From JAWXBK01 sp034439975 (GTDB lineage Bacteria > Pseudomonadota > Alphaproteobacteria > Dongiales > Dongiaceae), in contig JAWXBK010000020.1 in NCBI GenBank assembly GCA_034439975.1, forward strand, positions 12,485-76,484: DNA of 64,000 nt, read 5' to 3'. The position numbers and the translations under genes are program-made. How positions within the stretch are numbered: the stretch's first letter is position 1; each line of letters begins with the position of its first letter. Of the stretch, positions 53,564-62,460 are shown piece after piece. The notes beneath the pieces are model-generated. The model searched no databases. It was given only the letters and a program-made list of their open reading frames with translations, and was not told where the DNA came from.

Positions 53564-55326
53564 GCGTCGTCATCTCCTTGCGTGGCGGGGTCGGAAGGCA
53601 CCGCCGGTCCGGCGCGCTCGCGCACGGCGGCGATTTCGGCACCCGGAAAACGCTCGCGCACCGCGCGAACCAGCGGATGCGATTCGGCGGCGCTGAGCTG
53701 TCGCTGTTTCTCCGCCGCATTCCGTTCGGCGATGCTCGGCTCGCCTGCATCCGACGAGATCGCGACGATCCAGCGCCGGCCGGTCCATTCGCCCAGCAAT
53801 CCGGCGAGGCGGCCGGAGAGATTGCGCGGCGCATGTTCGTTCGGATTGATCTCGAGACGCCCGGTCTCAAATCGGACGGGGCGCACATTGCGCATCAGAT
53901 GCGCATGCAGGATCGCCTCCCGCCGTTCCGCGACCAGCGCCACGATCTCTTCGTAGTTCTGCGGATCGGCGAGTACGGTCGGCGCGGTCGTTTCCGGCAC
54001 GATCGCGGCCACCGGTTCGTTGTGCGGCTCGCCCCGCGGTTCGGCCGCCGATATCGAGCGACCCGACCGATCGCCGGCTACCGCGCGCGCGCCGCCGCCA
54101 GAACCGCCCGAGGCGGCGCCCGATGAAGCCCCGCTGGCCGATGCCGTCGCTGTCATCGCCGCAGCCCCGCCAAGCTGGCGAACCAGATCGCCCGGCGGCG
54201 GCAGATCGGCCGCATGCATCAGCCGGATCAGCACCATTTCGACCGCCTGTTTGGGCGCCGGCGCAAACTGCGCCTCGCCGAGCCCTTTCAGCAGCATCTG
54301 CCAGTTCCGTGTCAGCACCGGCATCGCAAGCCCCTGCGCCAACGCGGCCCCGCGGGTGCGTTCGACTTCCGGCACGCCGGGCGCCTCGGCCAGACGCGGC
54401 ATCAGCTTGAGCCGCACCAGCCAGTGCGTGAGATCGAGCAGGTCCTGCAGCACCACGATCGGATCGGCACCGGCTTCGTACATATCGGCGAAGAGGTCGA
54501 GCGTGCCGCCTGCATCGCCGCGCATCAGCGCCTCATAGAGGTCGAAGAGACGGGTGCGATCGGCGAGGCCGAGCATCTCGCGCACCTGCGCCTCGTCGAC
54601 CGGCCCTTCCGCGCGGGAGATCGCCTGATCGAGCAGCGACAGGCCGTCGCGCGCCGAACCGTCGGCCGCGCGCGCGATCATCGCAAGCGCTTCCGGCGTC
54701 ACCTCGACGCCTTCCGACGCCGCGATCTGTGCGAAATGACGCACCAGCGTGTCGGCGTCGATGCGGCGCAGGTCGAAACGCTGGCAGCGCGAGAGCACGG
54801 TCACCGGCACCTTGCGGATCTCGGTGGTGGCGAAGATGAATTTCACATGCTCGGGCGGTTCCTCGAGCGTCTTCAGCAGTGCGTTGAAGGCGCTGGTCGA
54901 GAGCATGTGCACTTCGTCGATAATGTAGATCTTGTAGCGCGCCTGGACCGGGCGATAGCGCACGCCTTCGATCAGCTCGCGGATGTCGGCAACGCCGGTG
55001 CGGCTGGCGGCGTCCATCTCGATCACGTCGACATGGCGATCCTCGGCGATCGCGCGGCAGTTCTCGCATTCGCCACAAGGCTCGGCGGTCGGCCCGCTCT
55101 TGCCATCGGGGCCGATGCAGTTGAAGCCGCGCGCGAGAATACGCGCCGTCGTCGTCTTGCCGACGCCGCGGACGCCGGTGAGGATGAACGCATGCGCAAG
55201 CCGGCCGCGCTCGATCGCGCTCTTGAGGGTGCGGACCATTCCCTCCTGGCCGATCAGATCGGCGAAGCGCGCCGGCCGATATTTCCGGGCGAGGACGCGG
55301 TACGCGCTGGCGGGTTGATCGTTCAT
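53560..55326 (-). CDS. dnaX: DNA polymerase III subunit gamma/tau
   Basis: A 588-residue clamp-loader subunit. Walker A is GVRGVGKTTT (51-60), the zinc ligands are Cys70, Cys84, Cys87 and Cys90, and YKIYIIDEVHML is Walker B with its DEVH box. KTLEEPPEHVKFIFATTE and SRCQRFDLRR complete the AAA+ core, followed by a low-complexity Ala/Gly/Ser linker and a C-terminal tau region. The start is ATG 55326. The SRP RNA gene lies just upstream in the same direction. Confidence 0.95.
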   Translation of the reverse strand: MNDQPASAYRVLARKYRPARFADLIGQEGMVRTLKSAIERGRLAHAFILTGVRGVGKTTTARILARGFNCIGPDGKSGPTAEPCGECENCRAIAEDRHVDVIEMDAASRTGVADIRELIEGVRYRPVQARYKIYIIDEVHMLSTSAFNALLKTLEEPPEHVKFIFATTEIRKVPVTVLSRCQRFDLRRIDADTLVRHFAQIAASEGVEVTPEALAMIARAADGSARDGLSLLDQAISRAEGPVDEAQVREMLGLADRTRLFDLYEALMRGDAGGTLDLFADMYEAGADPIVVLQDLLDLTHWLVRLKLMPRLAEAPGVPEVERTRGAALAQGLAMPVLTRNWQMLLKGLGEAQFAPAPKQAVEMVLIRLMHAADLPPPGDLVRQLGGAAAMTATASASGASSGAASGGSGGGARAVAGDRSGRSISAAEPRGEPHNEPVAAIVPETTAPTVLADPQNYEEIVALVAERREAILHAHLMRNVRPVRFETGRLEINPNEHAPRNLSGRLAGLLGEWTGRRWIVAISSDAGEPSIAERNAAEKQRQLSAAESHPLVRAVRERFPGAEIAAVRERAGPAVPSDPATQGDDDA

Positions 55327-55433
55327 TGCAATGCTGTGGATCGGATGGCTCGGGCCTGACCTTGTCTGGGCGCGGGCGCACCGGCACTGGCAGCAATCCA
55401 GGGGCACACCGACGGGCGGCAGTGTTCAGAGGT

Positions 55434-55530
55434 GGGAGACCGGACGAACGACCCGGGCGGAAACTCGTTACGGCTGCTTCCTTCCGGACCTGACCGGGTT
55501 GGCGAGGCGCCCGTCCGCCGCCGGCCTCCC
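55434..55530 (-). ncRNA. ffs: Signal recognition particle RNA, 4.5S type
   Basis: The minus strand contains GGTCAGGTCCGGAAGGAAGC, the near-invariant domain IV of bacterial SRP RNA with the Ffh-binding GGAAG loop and asymmetric internal loops. The ends pair (GGGAGGCCGG with CCGGTCTCCC), giving a 97-base hairpin. It lies upstream of dnaX, as in other alphaproteobacteria. Confidence 0.95.
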
Positions 55531-55536
55531 GTTCGC

Positions 55537-55542
55537 ACTATA
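55537..55542 (-). promoter_or_regulatory. Candidate -10 box of the SRP RNA gene
   Basis: TATAGT on the minus strand lies seven bases before the predicted RNA 5' end. I see no clear -35 at normal spacing. Confidence 0.55.
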
Positions 55543-55593
55543 GCAAGAAACGAGGACGCGGCGGCAAGCCGCGCACCTTGCGCCGGCGCAGCG

Positions 55594-56295
55594 TTACTTG
55601 CGACGGCGCAGGGTCAGCACGCCGCCCATCTTGACCGGAAACTCGGCCTGCCAGAGATAGAAATCGGGCCCGTACCAGATGTCCTGCGCGATCTCGCCGC
55701 GAATCGCGTAGTGTTTCGCCTCGGCCGTGCCGAACGGCACGCTGATGGTCATGCTGCCCTGATCGGTAATTGTCACATCGCGCAGCTTGCCCTTGATCGG
55801 ATCGATCAGCATCGGAGCGTTCGGTGTGTCGGGATGCCAGAGCGTACCGAGCATGGCCTCGCCGGGGCGCATGTCGACATCCCCGTTATGGGTCACGCGG
55901 TACTCGCCGCCCTCGGGCACGATGTCGACGACCCGCTTGGTCCCGTTATCGTCGGTCTCGGAATGGAACGTGACCATCTTGCCGTTACGCCATCGCTCGA
56001 GCCCCTCGTGGCGCAACGAGTAAACGGGGATGATCAACAGCGAGACATCGATCGAGACGTCGGAGCGCACCAGCAGGTCGCCATCCTCTTCGCTGAAGTC
56101 GAACCGGTATTTGCCGACGACCGCGCCATCGCGCACCACGTCGTAAACGACGGAGGTTTCGCCCGGAAAGCCCTCGGGTAGTGCCGCCAACGCGCTATGC
56201 CCGATGCCACCCGCAAGCCCGGCCGCAAGCAGTGTCGCTGCGGACAGGCGCAAAGCTTCGCGGCGGGACAGTCGGTACGATCGATCCTGGTCCAT
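55594..56295 (-). CDS. DUF6134-like exported protein with twin-arginine signal
   Basis: A 233-residue protein. The N terminus (SRREALRLSAATLLAAGLAGG) is a twin-arginine-type signal with cleavage likely after HSALA. The mature part starts near residue 38 and is beta-rich (SVVYDVVRDGAVVGKYRFDF, then LWHPDTPNAPMLIDPIKGK), a pattern I associate with DUF6134. Function is unknown; it is probably periplasmic. It is divergent from the TerC-type gene. Confidence 0.75.
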   Translation of the reverse strand: MDQDRSYRLSRREALRLSAATLLAAGLAGGIGHSALAALPEGFPGETSVVYDVVRDGAVVGKYRFDFSEEDGDLLVRSDVSIDVSLLIIPVYSLRHEGLERWRNGKMVTFHSETDDNGTKRVVDIVPEGGEYRVTHNGDVDMRPGEAMLGTLWHPDTPNAPMLIDPIKGKLRDVTITDQGSMTISVPFGTAEAKHYAIRGEIAQDIWYGPDFYLWQAEFPVKMGGVLTLRRRK

Positions 56296-56570
56296 GAATG
56301 CCTCTCGCCCGGGTTTGGTCGGGGTTGCGGGCCATCTGTCGAAATAGGGAGTGCGAACGCTCCCGGCAACCGGTCGGCACGCACCAACCGGAACGGCCGA
56401 TTCGGCCGCCGCTTTATGGCATCATCGTGGCGCTCGGGGCCATGCCCGCCGGCGGGGCCGCCTCGCCCACGGAGTGGCCGGCAATCGGTGCGATCCGGCA
56501 CAAGTGCGATTGAGTGCGCCGGCCCGTTGCGGCAATGTGCCGGCCCGATCCCCTTCTGGAGCCTGACCCC

Positions 56571-57338
56571 GTGCCCGAACTGGCCGACCCGCAAATCTGG
56601 CTCAGCCTGCTGACGCTCACCGTGCTCGAGATCGTGCTCGGCATCGACAATATCGTGTTCATTGCCGTGCTGACCCAGAAGCTGCCGCCGGAACGGCAGG
56701 CTTCGGCCCGACGCCTCGGTATCGCGATGGCACTGGTCACGCGGCTGATGCTGTTGTTCGCAATCGCCTGGGTCATCGGCCTCACAGCACCGTTGTTCGA
56801 GTTGTTCGGTCATGCCGTTTCCTGGCGGGACATCATCCTGATCGGCGGCGGCGGGTTTCTCATCTACAAGGCGACCCACGAGATTCATGGCTCGCTGGAA
56901 GGCGACGAAGGCGAAGCCAAGGCACGAGTCGCGACGACATTTTTCGCGGTGGTGGCGCAGATCGCCGTCCTCGACATCGTATTCTCACTCGATTCGGTGA
57001 TAACCGCGGTCGGCATGGCCGATCATGTCTGGGTCATGGTGACGGCGATCGTGATCGCAATGGTGATCATGCTGGTTGCCGCCGCACCGGTCGCGAATTT
57101 CGTCGAGCGCCATCCCACCGTGAAGATGCTCGCGCTTTCGTTCCTGCTGCTGATCGGCATGGCGTTGATGGCCGACGGCGCCGGCTTCCATATCCCGAAG
57201 GGTTACATCTACGTCGCGATGGGCTTCTCGATCTTCGTCGAAGTGCTCAACCTCGCGGCGCGCCGGCGGCGGAAGAATGCGGTCCATCTGCGCCAGAAAT
57301 ACGGGAAGGCCGGCGAGGACGCGTTGCGCGGTGACTGA
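56571..57338 (+). CDS. TerC-family membrane protein
   Basis: A 255-residue protein with seven predicted helices. LEIVLGIDNIVFIAVLTQKLP and AVLDIVFSLDSVITAVGM are the two TerC metal-binding repeats with their acidic residues. TerC-type proteins export manganese or help load metal onto exported enzymes. The GTG at 56571 has TGGAG before it at good spacing; in-frame ATGs upstream lack sites. It overlaps nudC by eight bases. No manganese riboswitch signature was seen upstream. Confidence 0.85.
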   Translation: MPELADPQIWLSLLTLTVLEIVLGIDNIVFIAVLTQKLPPERQASARRLGIAMALVTRLMLLFAIAWVIGLTAPLFELFGHAVSWRDIILIGGGGFLIYKATHEIHGSLEGDEGEAKARVATTFFAVVAQIAVLDIVFSLDSVITAVGMADHVWVMVTAIVIAMVIMLVAAAPVANFVERHPTVKMLALSFLLLIGMALMADGAGFHIPKGYIYVAMGFSIFVEVLNLAARRRRKNAVHLRQKYGKAGEDALRGD

Positions 57339-58260
57339 GGCGCCGCCGCGCCGCAACGTCTTCGAGGGGCTCGGACTCGACCGCGCCGCGCATCGCCGGC
57401 GCGACCAAGACTGGCTGACGGCACGGCTCGCCGATCCGGCAACCCGGTTTCTGCCGGTCTGGCGCGAGCGCAATCTGATCCGGCCGGGCGAGAAACCCGC
57501 GCCCGCGTGGCTGACCGCCGATAGCGCCAGCGGATTGATCGTCGAACAGGCAGCCATCGTGTTTCTCGGGGTCGACGGCGAATGCGCGCATTTCGCGCTG
57601 TCGCTCTCGCATCTCGACGAGGATGCGGCGCGCGGCTTTATCGACGCTCATGGCGAACTCGCGGAACTGCGCGCGATCGGCGCACTGCTCGACGCCCCCG
57701 ATGCGGCCCTGCTCGCCTATGGCCGCGCGATCACGACATGGCATCATCGCCATCGCTTCTGCGGCAGTTGCGGCCAGCCGACGGTGAGCGACGAGGGCGG
57801 ACATATGCGACGCTGCAGCGATCCATCCTGTGCGACAGTGCATTTCCCGCGCACCGATCCCGCGGTCATCATGGCCATCGAGCATGACGACCGTTTGCTA
57901 CTCGGGCGCGAACACACATGGCCGCCCGGCATGCATTCGGTTCTCGCCGGCTTCGTCGAGCCGGGCGAAAGCCTCGAGGAAACAGTTGCGCGCGAGGTTC
58001 TCGAAGAGGCCGGCCTGACCGTGACCGATATCCGCTATCACTCATCCCAGCCATGGCCGTTTCCGGCCTCCATCATGCTCGGATTTACCGGCCGCGCGAT
58101 CGACGATGCGATCCGTCTCCAGGAACCCGAGATCGAGCATATCGGCTGGTATGACCGCGCGTTCCTGCTGAATTCGCCCGAGGACGAAACATTCCGCATG
58201 CCGACGCGATTCTCGATCGCGCGACGGCTGGTCGATGACTGGATCGCGAAGGGCGATTAA
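57331..58260 (+). CDS. nudC: NAD(+) diphosphatase (NudC-type)
   Basis: A 309-residue Nudix hydrolase. A zinc ribbon uses Cys144, Cys147, Cys162 and Cys167. The Nudix box begins GFVEPGESLEETVAREVLEE (208-227), and SQPWPFPASIM is the NudC-specific specificity motif. NudC splits NAD(H) and removes NAD caps from RNA. It starts at GTG 57331 inside the TerC gene. Its TAA stop overlaps the stop of the convergent pheA. Confidence 0.92.
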   Translation: MTEAPPRRNVFEGLGLDRAAHRRRDQDWLTARLADPATRFLPVWRERNLIRPGEKPAPAWLTADSASGLIVEQAAIVFLGVDGECAHFALSLSHLDEDAARGFIDAHGELAELRAIGALLDAPDAALLAYGRAITTWHHRHRFCGSCGQPTVSDEGGHMRRCSDPSCATVHFPRTDPAVIMAIEHDDRLLLGREHTWPPGMHSVLAGFVEPGESLEETVAREVLEEAGLTVTDIRYHSSQPWPFPASIMLGFTGRAIDDAIRLQEPEIEHIGWYDRAFLLNSPEDETFRMPTRFSIARRLVDDWIAKGD

Positions 58261-59114
58261 GCGGACGTGCCGAGCTGCCGATAGGGCGAGGCAGGATAGA
58301 CGCCGAGGATACGCACCTCGCGCGAGAAGAAACTCAGTTCCTCGAGCGCGAGCCGGACCGGCGCCTGATCGGGATGGCCTTCGACATCGGCATAGAACTG
58401 CGCGACGGTGAAGCGGCCATCGATGATATAGCTCTCGAGCTTCACGATATTGACGCCGTTGGTCGCGAAACCGCCGAGCGCCTTGTAGAGCGCCGCTGGC
58501 ACCGATCGCACGCGAAACAGAAAACTCGTCATGACCGGCCCCTCCGCGGGGTCGGGGTCGACCGGATCTTCGGCCATCACGACGAAGCGCGTCGTGTTGT
58601 GCATCGCATCCTCGATATCGGCGCGCAGCGAATCGAGACCGTAGATCTCGCCGGCGAGACTGGATGCAATCGCCGCATCCTCCTTGTTGCCCGCCGCTGC
58701 GACATCGGCCGCAGCCCCCGCGGTATCGGCATGGGTGATCGGCTTCACGCCGAGTTCGCGTATCAGCTTTCGGCATTGCGAAAGCGCCTGGACATGGCTG
58801 TGAACGCGCTTCAGCCCGGCGAGCGTCGCGCCCTTCGGCGCCAGCAGATGATGGTTCACCCGCTGAAAATGCTCGGCCACGATATGCAGGCCGGAATCCG
58901 GCATCAGATGATGGATGTCGGCGACGCGGCCGGCGACCGAGTTCTCGATCGGCAACATGGCGAGGGCGGCGCGATGATCGCGCACCGATGCGAAGGCATC
59001 CTCGAACGAGACGCACGGTAAGGTTTTCCAATCGGGATAGGCGCCACGGCAGGCGAGATCCGAATAGGCGCCGGGCGAACCCTGAAATGCGATCGTGCGG
59101 GAAGCGTCGGTCAT
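58257..59114 (-). CDS. pheA: Prephenate dehydratase
   Basis: A 285-residue monofunctional enzyme of phenylalanine synthesis. FQGSPGAYSDLACR opens the catalytic domain, NTTRFVVMA holds the catalytic Thr, and the C-terminal ACT domain (FLFRVRSVPAALYKALGGF, NIVKLESYI) would bind phenylalanine for feedback. No chorismate mutase domain is fused. ATG 59114 was chosen as the first residue of the conserved region; the open frame beyond it lies antisense to kdsB. Its stop overlaps nudC within TTAA. Confidence 0.95.
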   Translation of the reverse strand: MTDASRTIAFQGSPGAYSDLACRGAYPDWKTLPCVSFEDAFASVRDHRAALAMLPIENSVAGRVADIHHLMPDSGLHIVAEHFQRVNHHLLAPKGATLAGLKRVHSHVQALSQCRKLIRELGVKPITHADTAGAAADVAAAGNKEDAAIASSLAGEIYGLDSLRADIEDAMHNTTRFVVMAEDPVDPDPAEGPVMTSFLFRVRSVPAALYKALGGFATNGVNIVKLESYIIDGRFTVAQFYADVEGHPDQAPVRLALEELSFFSREVRILGVYPASPYRQLGTSA

Positions 59115-59199
59115 CGATCGTCCTGGTTGTTCCGGCGTCTCCAACGTCCCGCCGTCGCGGTCGGGCCGGCATCGTTCCGGCTGAAATTGTTCCGTGGAA

Positions 59200-59943
59200 T
59201 CAATGCGGCGCGAGAAGCCGGCGCGCACGCTCAAGGTCGGCCGGAGTATCGACTCCGAGCGGAATCGTGTCAACGAGCGCCACGTCGATTCGCATGCCGG
59301 CTTCGAGCGCACGAAGCTGTTCCAGTTTCTCGCGCTGCTCCAGCGGCGATGGCGGCAGCGCCACGAATCGTGCCAGCGCCGCCCGGCGATACGCGTAGAT
59401 TCCGATATGATGATAATGCGCGCCCTCGCCCCACGGTATCGGCAGACGCGAGAATGCGAGCGCGCGCGCGATCGTGCCGGCCGGCGCGGCGTCGGCAAAT
59501 CCGGCTGCAACCTTGACGACATCGGCCCGGCTCCGTTCGGCATCGTCGGTGATGCGTACCGCCAGCGTTCCGATATCCACGTCTTCGTCGCGCAAGGTAT
59601 CGAGCACACTGCGGATCGCGCGCGGATCGAGTGTCGGCAGATCGCCCTGCAGGTTGACGACCACATCGTGGCGTCGATCGGGATCGATGCGTTCGACCGC
59701 CTGATGAATGCGATCGGACCCCGACGGCAATTCGGCATCGGTCAGCACCGCCTCACCGCCCGCGGCGCGAATCGCATCGACGATGGCCGCCTCCCCGGCC
59801 GCGACCAGTACCGGCCCGACATTGGCCTCGCAGGCCCGGCGCCAGACATGAACGATCATCGGTTCCCCGGCGATGTCGGCGAGCGGTTTCCCGGGCAGGC
59901 GGGTCGATGCCATTCGCGCGGGAATCGCAATCAGCGGCGTCAT
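59200..59943 (-). CDS. kdsB: 3-deoxy-manno-octulosonate cytidylyltransferase
   Basis: A 247-residue enzyme that activates KDO with CTP for lipopolysaccharide core synthesis. IPARMASTRLPGKPL is the nucleotide-binding signature; LPSGSDRIHQAVE and VVNLQGDLPTLDP follow, and a C-terminal HHIGIYAYRRAAL block. It lies 85 bases upstream of pheA in the same direction. It also confirms an LPS-bearing Gram-negative cell. Confidence 0.94.
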   Translation of the reverse strand: MTPLIAIPARMASTRLPGKPLADIAGEPMIVHVWRRACEANVGPVLVAAGEAAIVDAIRAAGGEAVLTDAELPSGSDRIHQAVERIDPDRRHDVVVNLQGDLPTLDPRAIRSVLDTLRDEDVDIGTLAVRITDDAERSRADVVKVAAGFADAAPAGTIARALAFSRLPIPWGEGAHYHHIGIYAYRRAALARFVALPPSPLEQREKLEQLRALEAGMRIDVALVDTIPLGVDTPADLERARRLLAPH

Positions 59944-60084
59944 CGCAGCATGTCCCGACTGTGCGACATATTGCCGCGAGGCGGTGGCGGGAGATGCGAA
60001 AGGGCGTCATCGCGGGTCATAAGGGAAGCGAGCTTACTCCACGGCGCGTAGCGGACGGAATCGCCGGTTTGTGGCGGGTTCGCG

Positions 60085-60114
60085 GTTGGACAGGCCGAGG
60101 GGATGCGGTTAGAT
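60085..60114 (+). promoter_or_regulatory. Candidate promoter of the cytochrome c gene
   Basis: TTGGAC and TAGATT are 18 bases apart, ending 87 bases before the cytochrome start in a divergent intergenic region. Confidence 0.4.
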
Positions 60115-60201
60115 TGCCGCCGCTTCAGGCCGCTTTTTCGGGGTAACGGATCGGAGCGCCGACCGCGGTCGCTTCTCGCCGTTGGGGAATTCGGAACACG
60201 C

Positions 60202-61194
60202 ATGTCGTCATCGCTCGAAGCCAACAAGATTGCAGGCGCCCTTCTGGTCGCGGGTCTCGTCGCGTTGACCAGCGGCATCGTCGCCGATTTTCTGGTGCAA
60301 CCGCATTATGGCACCGAACACGCCATGGAAATTCCGGCCGGCGAACCGGCGGCACCTTCCGATGCGACACCGGTCGGACCGATCGCACCGCTGATGGCCG
60401 CCGCGGATCCTGCTGCCGGCCAAGCCGTCGCCAAGAAATGTCTCACCTGCCACACCTTCGAACAGGGCGGCGCCAACAAGGTCGGGCCCAATCTCTGGAA
60501 CGTCCTCGGCGGTCCGGTCGCGCATTTGACGGATTTCCAATACTCGCCCGCGATGGCCGAGCATGGCGGCATTTGGGGTTATGAAGAGTTGAACGCGTTC
60601 GTGGCGAGCCCGCGCACGCATGTGCCCGGCACCAAGATGGCGTTCGCGGGTATCAACAAGATCGAAGATCGCGCCGATCTGCTCGCCTATCTGCGCACGC
60701 TCTCGGACAATCCGCAGCCGCTGCCCGAGGTGAGCGCGATCGACGCCGCCGCCGCGACCGAAACGGCTGCCGCAGAAACCGAAGCCGCGACAGAGCCGGT
60801 CGTGGAAGAGCCCGCAGCCGAAGCGACGGCCGATCCGGCCGATGCCGTGGTCGCAATGATCGAGGCAGCCGATCCCGCCGACGGTCAGGCCGTCGCACGC
60901 AAATGCCAGACCTGTCACAGTTTCGACGAAGGCGGCGCCAACAAGGTCGGTCCCAATCTGTGGGATATCGTCAACCGGCCGGTCGCGAGCCATGAAGGCT
61001 TCCGCTACTCGGATGCGATGACGGCATTCGGCGGCGAATGGACCTTCCATCGCCTGGCGGGATATTTTGCCGACCCCAAGGGTTTCGTGCCCGGAAACAA
61101 GATGGCGTTCCCGGGCATTCGCAAGGAAGAAGATCTGGCCGCGCTGCTGGCGTTCCTGCGTACGCTCTCGGCCAACCCCGCACCCATCGAATAA
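60202..61194 (+). CDS. Membrane-anchored diheme cytochrome c (duplicated class I domain)
   Basis: A 330-residue protein. One N-terminal helix (residues 10-32) anchors it to the inner membrane with its domains in the periplasm. Two class I cytochrome c domains follow: heme sites CLTCH (80-84) and CQTCH (235-239), with axial methionines in GTKMAF (Met146) and GNKMAF (Met301). They are joined by an Ala/Glu/Thr-rich linker (about 180-215). The two domains are clearly related (both have GGANKVGPNLW), so this is an internal duplication. Homologues I recall carry one domain (CycM type). It probably carries electrons to a terminal oxidase. Confidence 0.9.
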   Translation: MSSSLEANKIAGALLVAGLVALTSGIVADFLVQPHYGTEHAMEIPAGEPAAPSDATPVGPIAPLMAAADPAAGQAVAKKCLTCHTFEQGGANKVGPNLWNVLGGPVAHLTDFQYSPAMAEHGGIWGYEELNAFVASPRTHVPGTKMAFAGINKIEDRADLLAYLRTLSDNPQPLPEVSAIDAAAATETAAAETEAATEPVVEEPAAEATADPADAVVAMIEAADPADGQAVARKCQTCHSFDEGGANKVGPNLWDIVNRPVASHEGFRYSDAMTAFGGEWTFHRLAGYFADPKGFVPGNKMAFPGIRKEEDLAALLAFLRTLSANPAPIE

Positions 61195-61195
61195 C

Positions 61196-61975
61196 TTGAC
61201 GGCGCGCGCTCCGGACGGGCTCGTCGCCTTCGCTGAAGAGCTCGCGGACGCGGCGGGCATCGTCATTCGCCGCTATTTCCGCAGCGGTTTCGACATCATC
61301 GACAAACCGGATCTGAGCCCGGTCACGATCGCGGACCGCGAGGCCGAAGCCGCGATCCGCGATTTGATCGCGGCACGCTTTCCCGAGCATGGAATCATCG
61401 GCGAAGAGCATGGCGCAGACCGGCCCGGTGCGGAGTTCGTCTGGGTACTCGATCCGATTGACGGCACCAAGGGCTTCACCTGCGGCCGTCCGCTGTTCGG
61501 TACGCTGATCGCGCTCTGCCGCGACGGTGTGCCGATCGTCGGCGTCGTCGATCACCCGGCGCTCGGCGAACGCTGGGTCGGCGCCGTGGGCCGACCGACG
61601 ACCTTCGGCGGCAAGCCCGTGCGCACGCGCGGCGGCCGCCATGTCGGCAATGCCGTTCTGTTCGCAAGTTCGCCGCATATGTTCAAGGGCGTGCAGCAGA
61701 CGGCCTTCGATCGTGTCCGGCTTGCCTGCCGTTTCGTGCAATACGGGTCGGACTGTTATCATTACGGCATCGTTGCAAGCGGCAATGGCGATATCGTCAT
61801 CGAGGCCAGCATGGGCATCTACGATTATCTGGCCGCCGTGCCGGTCATCGAAGGTGCCGGCGGCGTGATGACCGACTGGAGCGGCCGCAAGCTGACGATC
61901 GCCTCGGGCGACACCGTTCTCGCCGCGGGCGATGCCGCGCTGCATGCGGAAACACAGGCGCTGCTGAGCGCCTGA
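61196..61975 (+). CDS. Inositol-monophosphatase-family protein, HisN-like
   Basis: A 259-residue metal-dependent phosphatase. Glu70-Glu71 (GEEHG) and DPIDGTKGF (Asp86, Asp89, Thr91) are the metal-binding residues, and YDYLAAVPVIEGAGG replaces the usual WD-AA motif, as in histidinol-phosphate phosphatases of the HisN type. It would remove phosphate from histidinol phosphate or a sugar phosphate. The likely start is TTG 61196, one base after the cytochrome stop, so it depends on translational coupling. Confidence 0.83.
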   Translation: MTARAPDGLVAFAEELADAAGIVIRRYFRSGFDIIDKPDLSPVTIADREAEAAIRDLIAARFPEHGIIGEEHGADRPGAEFVWVLDPIDGTKGFTCGRPLFGTLIALCRDGVPIVGVVDHPALGERWVGAVGRPTTFGGKPVRTRGGRHVGNAVLFASSPHMFKGVQQTAFDRVRLACRFVQYGSDCYHYGIVASGNGDIVIEASMGIYDYLAAVPVIEGAGGVMTDWSGRKLTIASGDTVLAAGDAALHAETQALLSA

Positions 61976-62010
61976 AACGCCGGCCGGTATCGATGCAAGG
62001 AGAGCCGATC

Positions 62011-62451
62011 ATGACTGGTGCCATCTGCCTTTCGACCAGCCGCCTTGGCGGGCTCCTGGTCGCGCTGATGCTGACCGCGCCGCTGGCATGGGCAGGCGAG
62101 AACGATGTGGTCACGACCAAGATTCTCGGAACTTCGGTCACCAACACCGGCGATCCGATCGTTTATCCGGAAACCGATCATCCGCTGATCACGGTCGCCA
62201 TCGTCGAGATTGCACCGGGGGGCTCAACGCCGGTGCATCGTCACCCCCATCCGATGGCCGCCTACATTCTGGAAGGAACGCTCGAGGTGACGGCGGCCGA
62301 TGGAACCGTGAATCTCTACCAGGCCGGCGATGCGCTGGTCGAAGCGCTCGACGAAAACCATCAGGGCCGCGTCATCGGCGACGCGCCGGTGCGCATCGTG
62401 ATCACGGTGATGGGCGTCGCCGGCGATCCGGTCTCGATCGTCCAGGAATAA
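62011..62451 (+). CDS. Exported cupin-domain protein
   Basis: A 146-residue protein with a signal peptide (LGGLLVALMLTAPLAWA, cleaved before GENDV). The mature part is a single cupin: VHRHPHPMAAYILEG holds the metal-binding histidines and Glu, and GDALVEALDENHQG the second motif with its His. Substrate is unknown. GGAGAG precedes the ATG at 62011. It follows the HisN-like gene by 35 bases. Confidence 0.83.
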   Translation: MTGAICLSTSRLGGLLVALMLTAPLAWAGENDVVTTKILGTSVTNTGDPIVYPETDHPLITVAIVEIAPGGSTPVHRHPHPMAAYILEGTLEVTAADGTVNLYQAGDALVEALDENHQGRVIGDAPVRIVITVMGVAGDPVSIVQE

Positions 62452-62460
62452 CCGCGCGAC

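Noticed and set aside
56296..56570. Manganese riboswitch (yybP-ykoY type) before the TerC gene
   Set aside because: The conserved loop sequences are absent.
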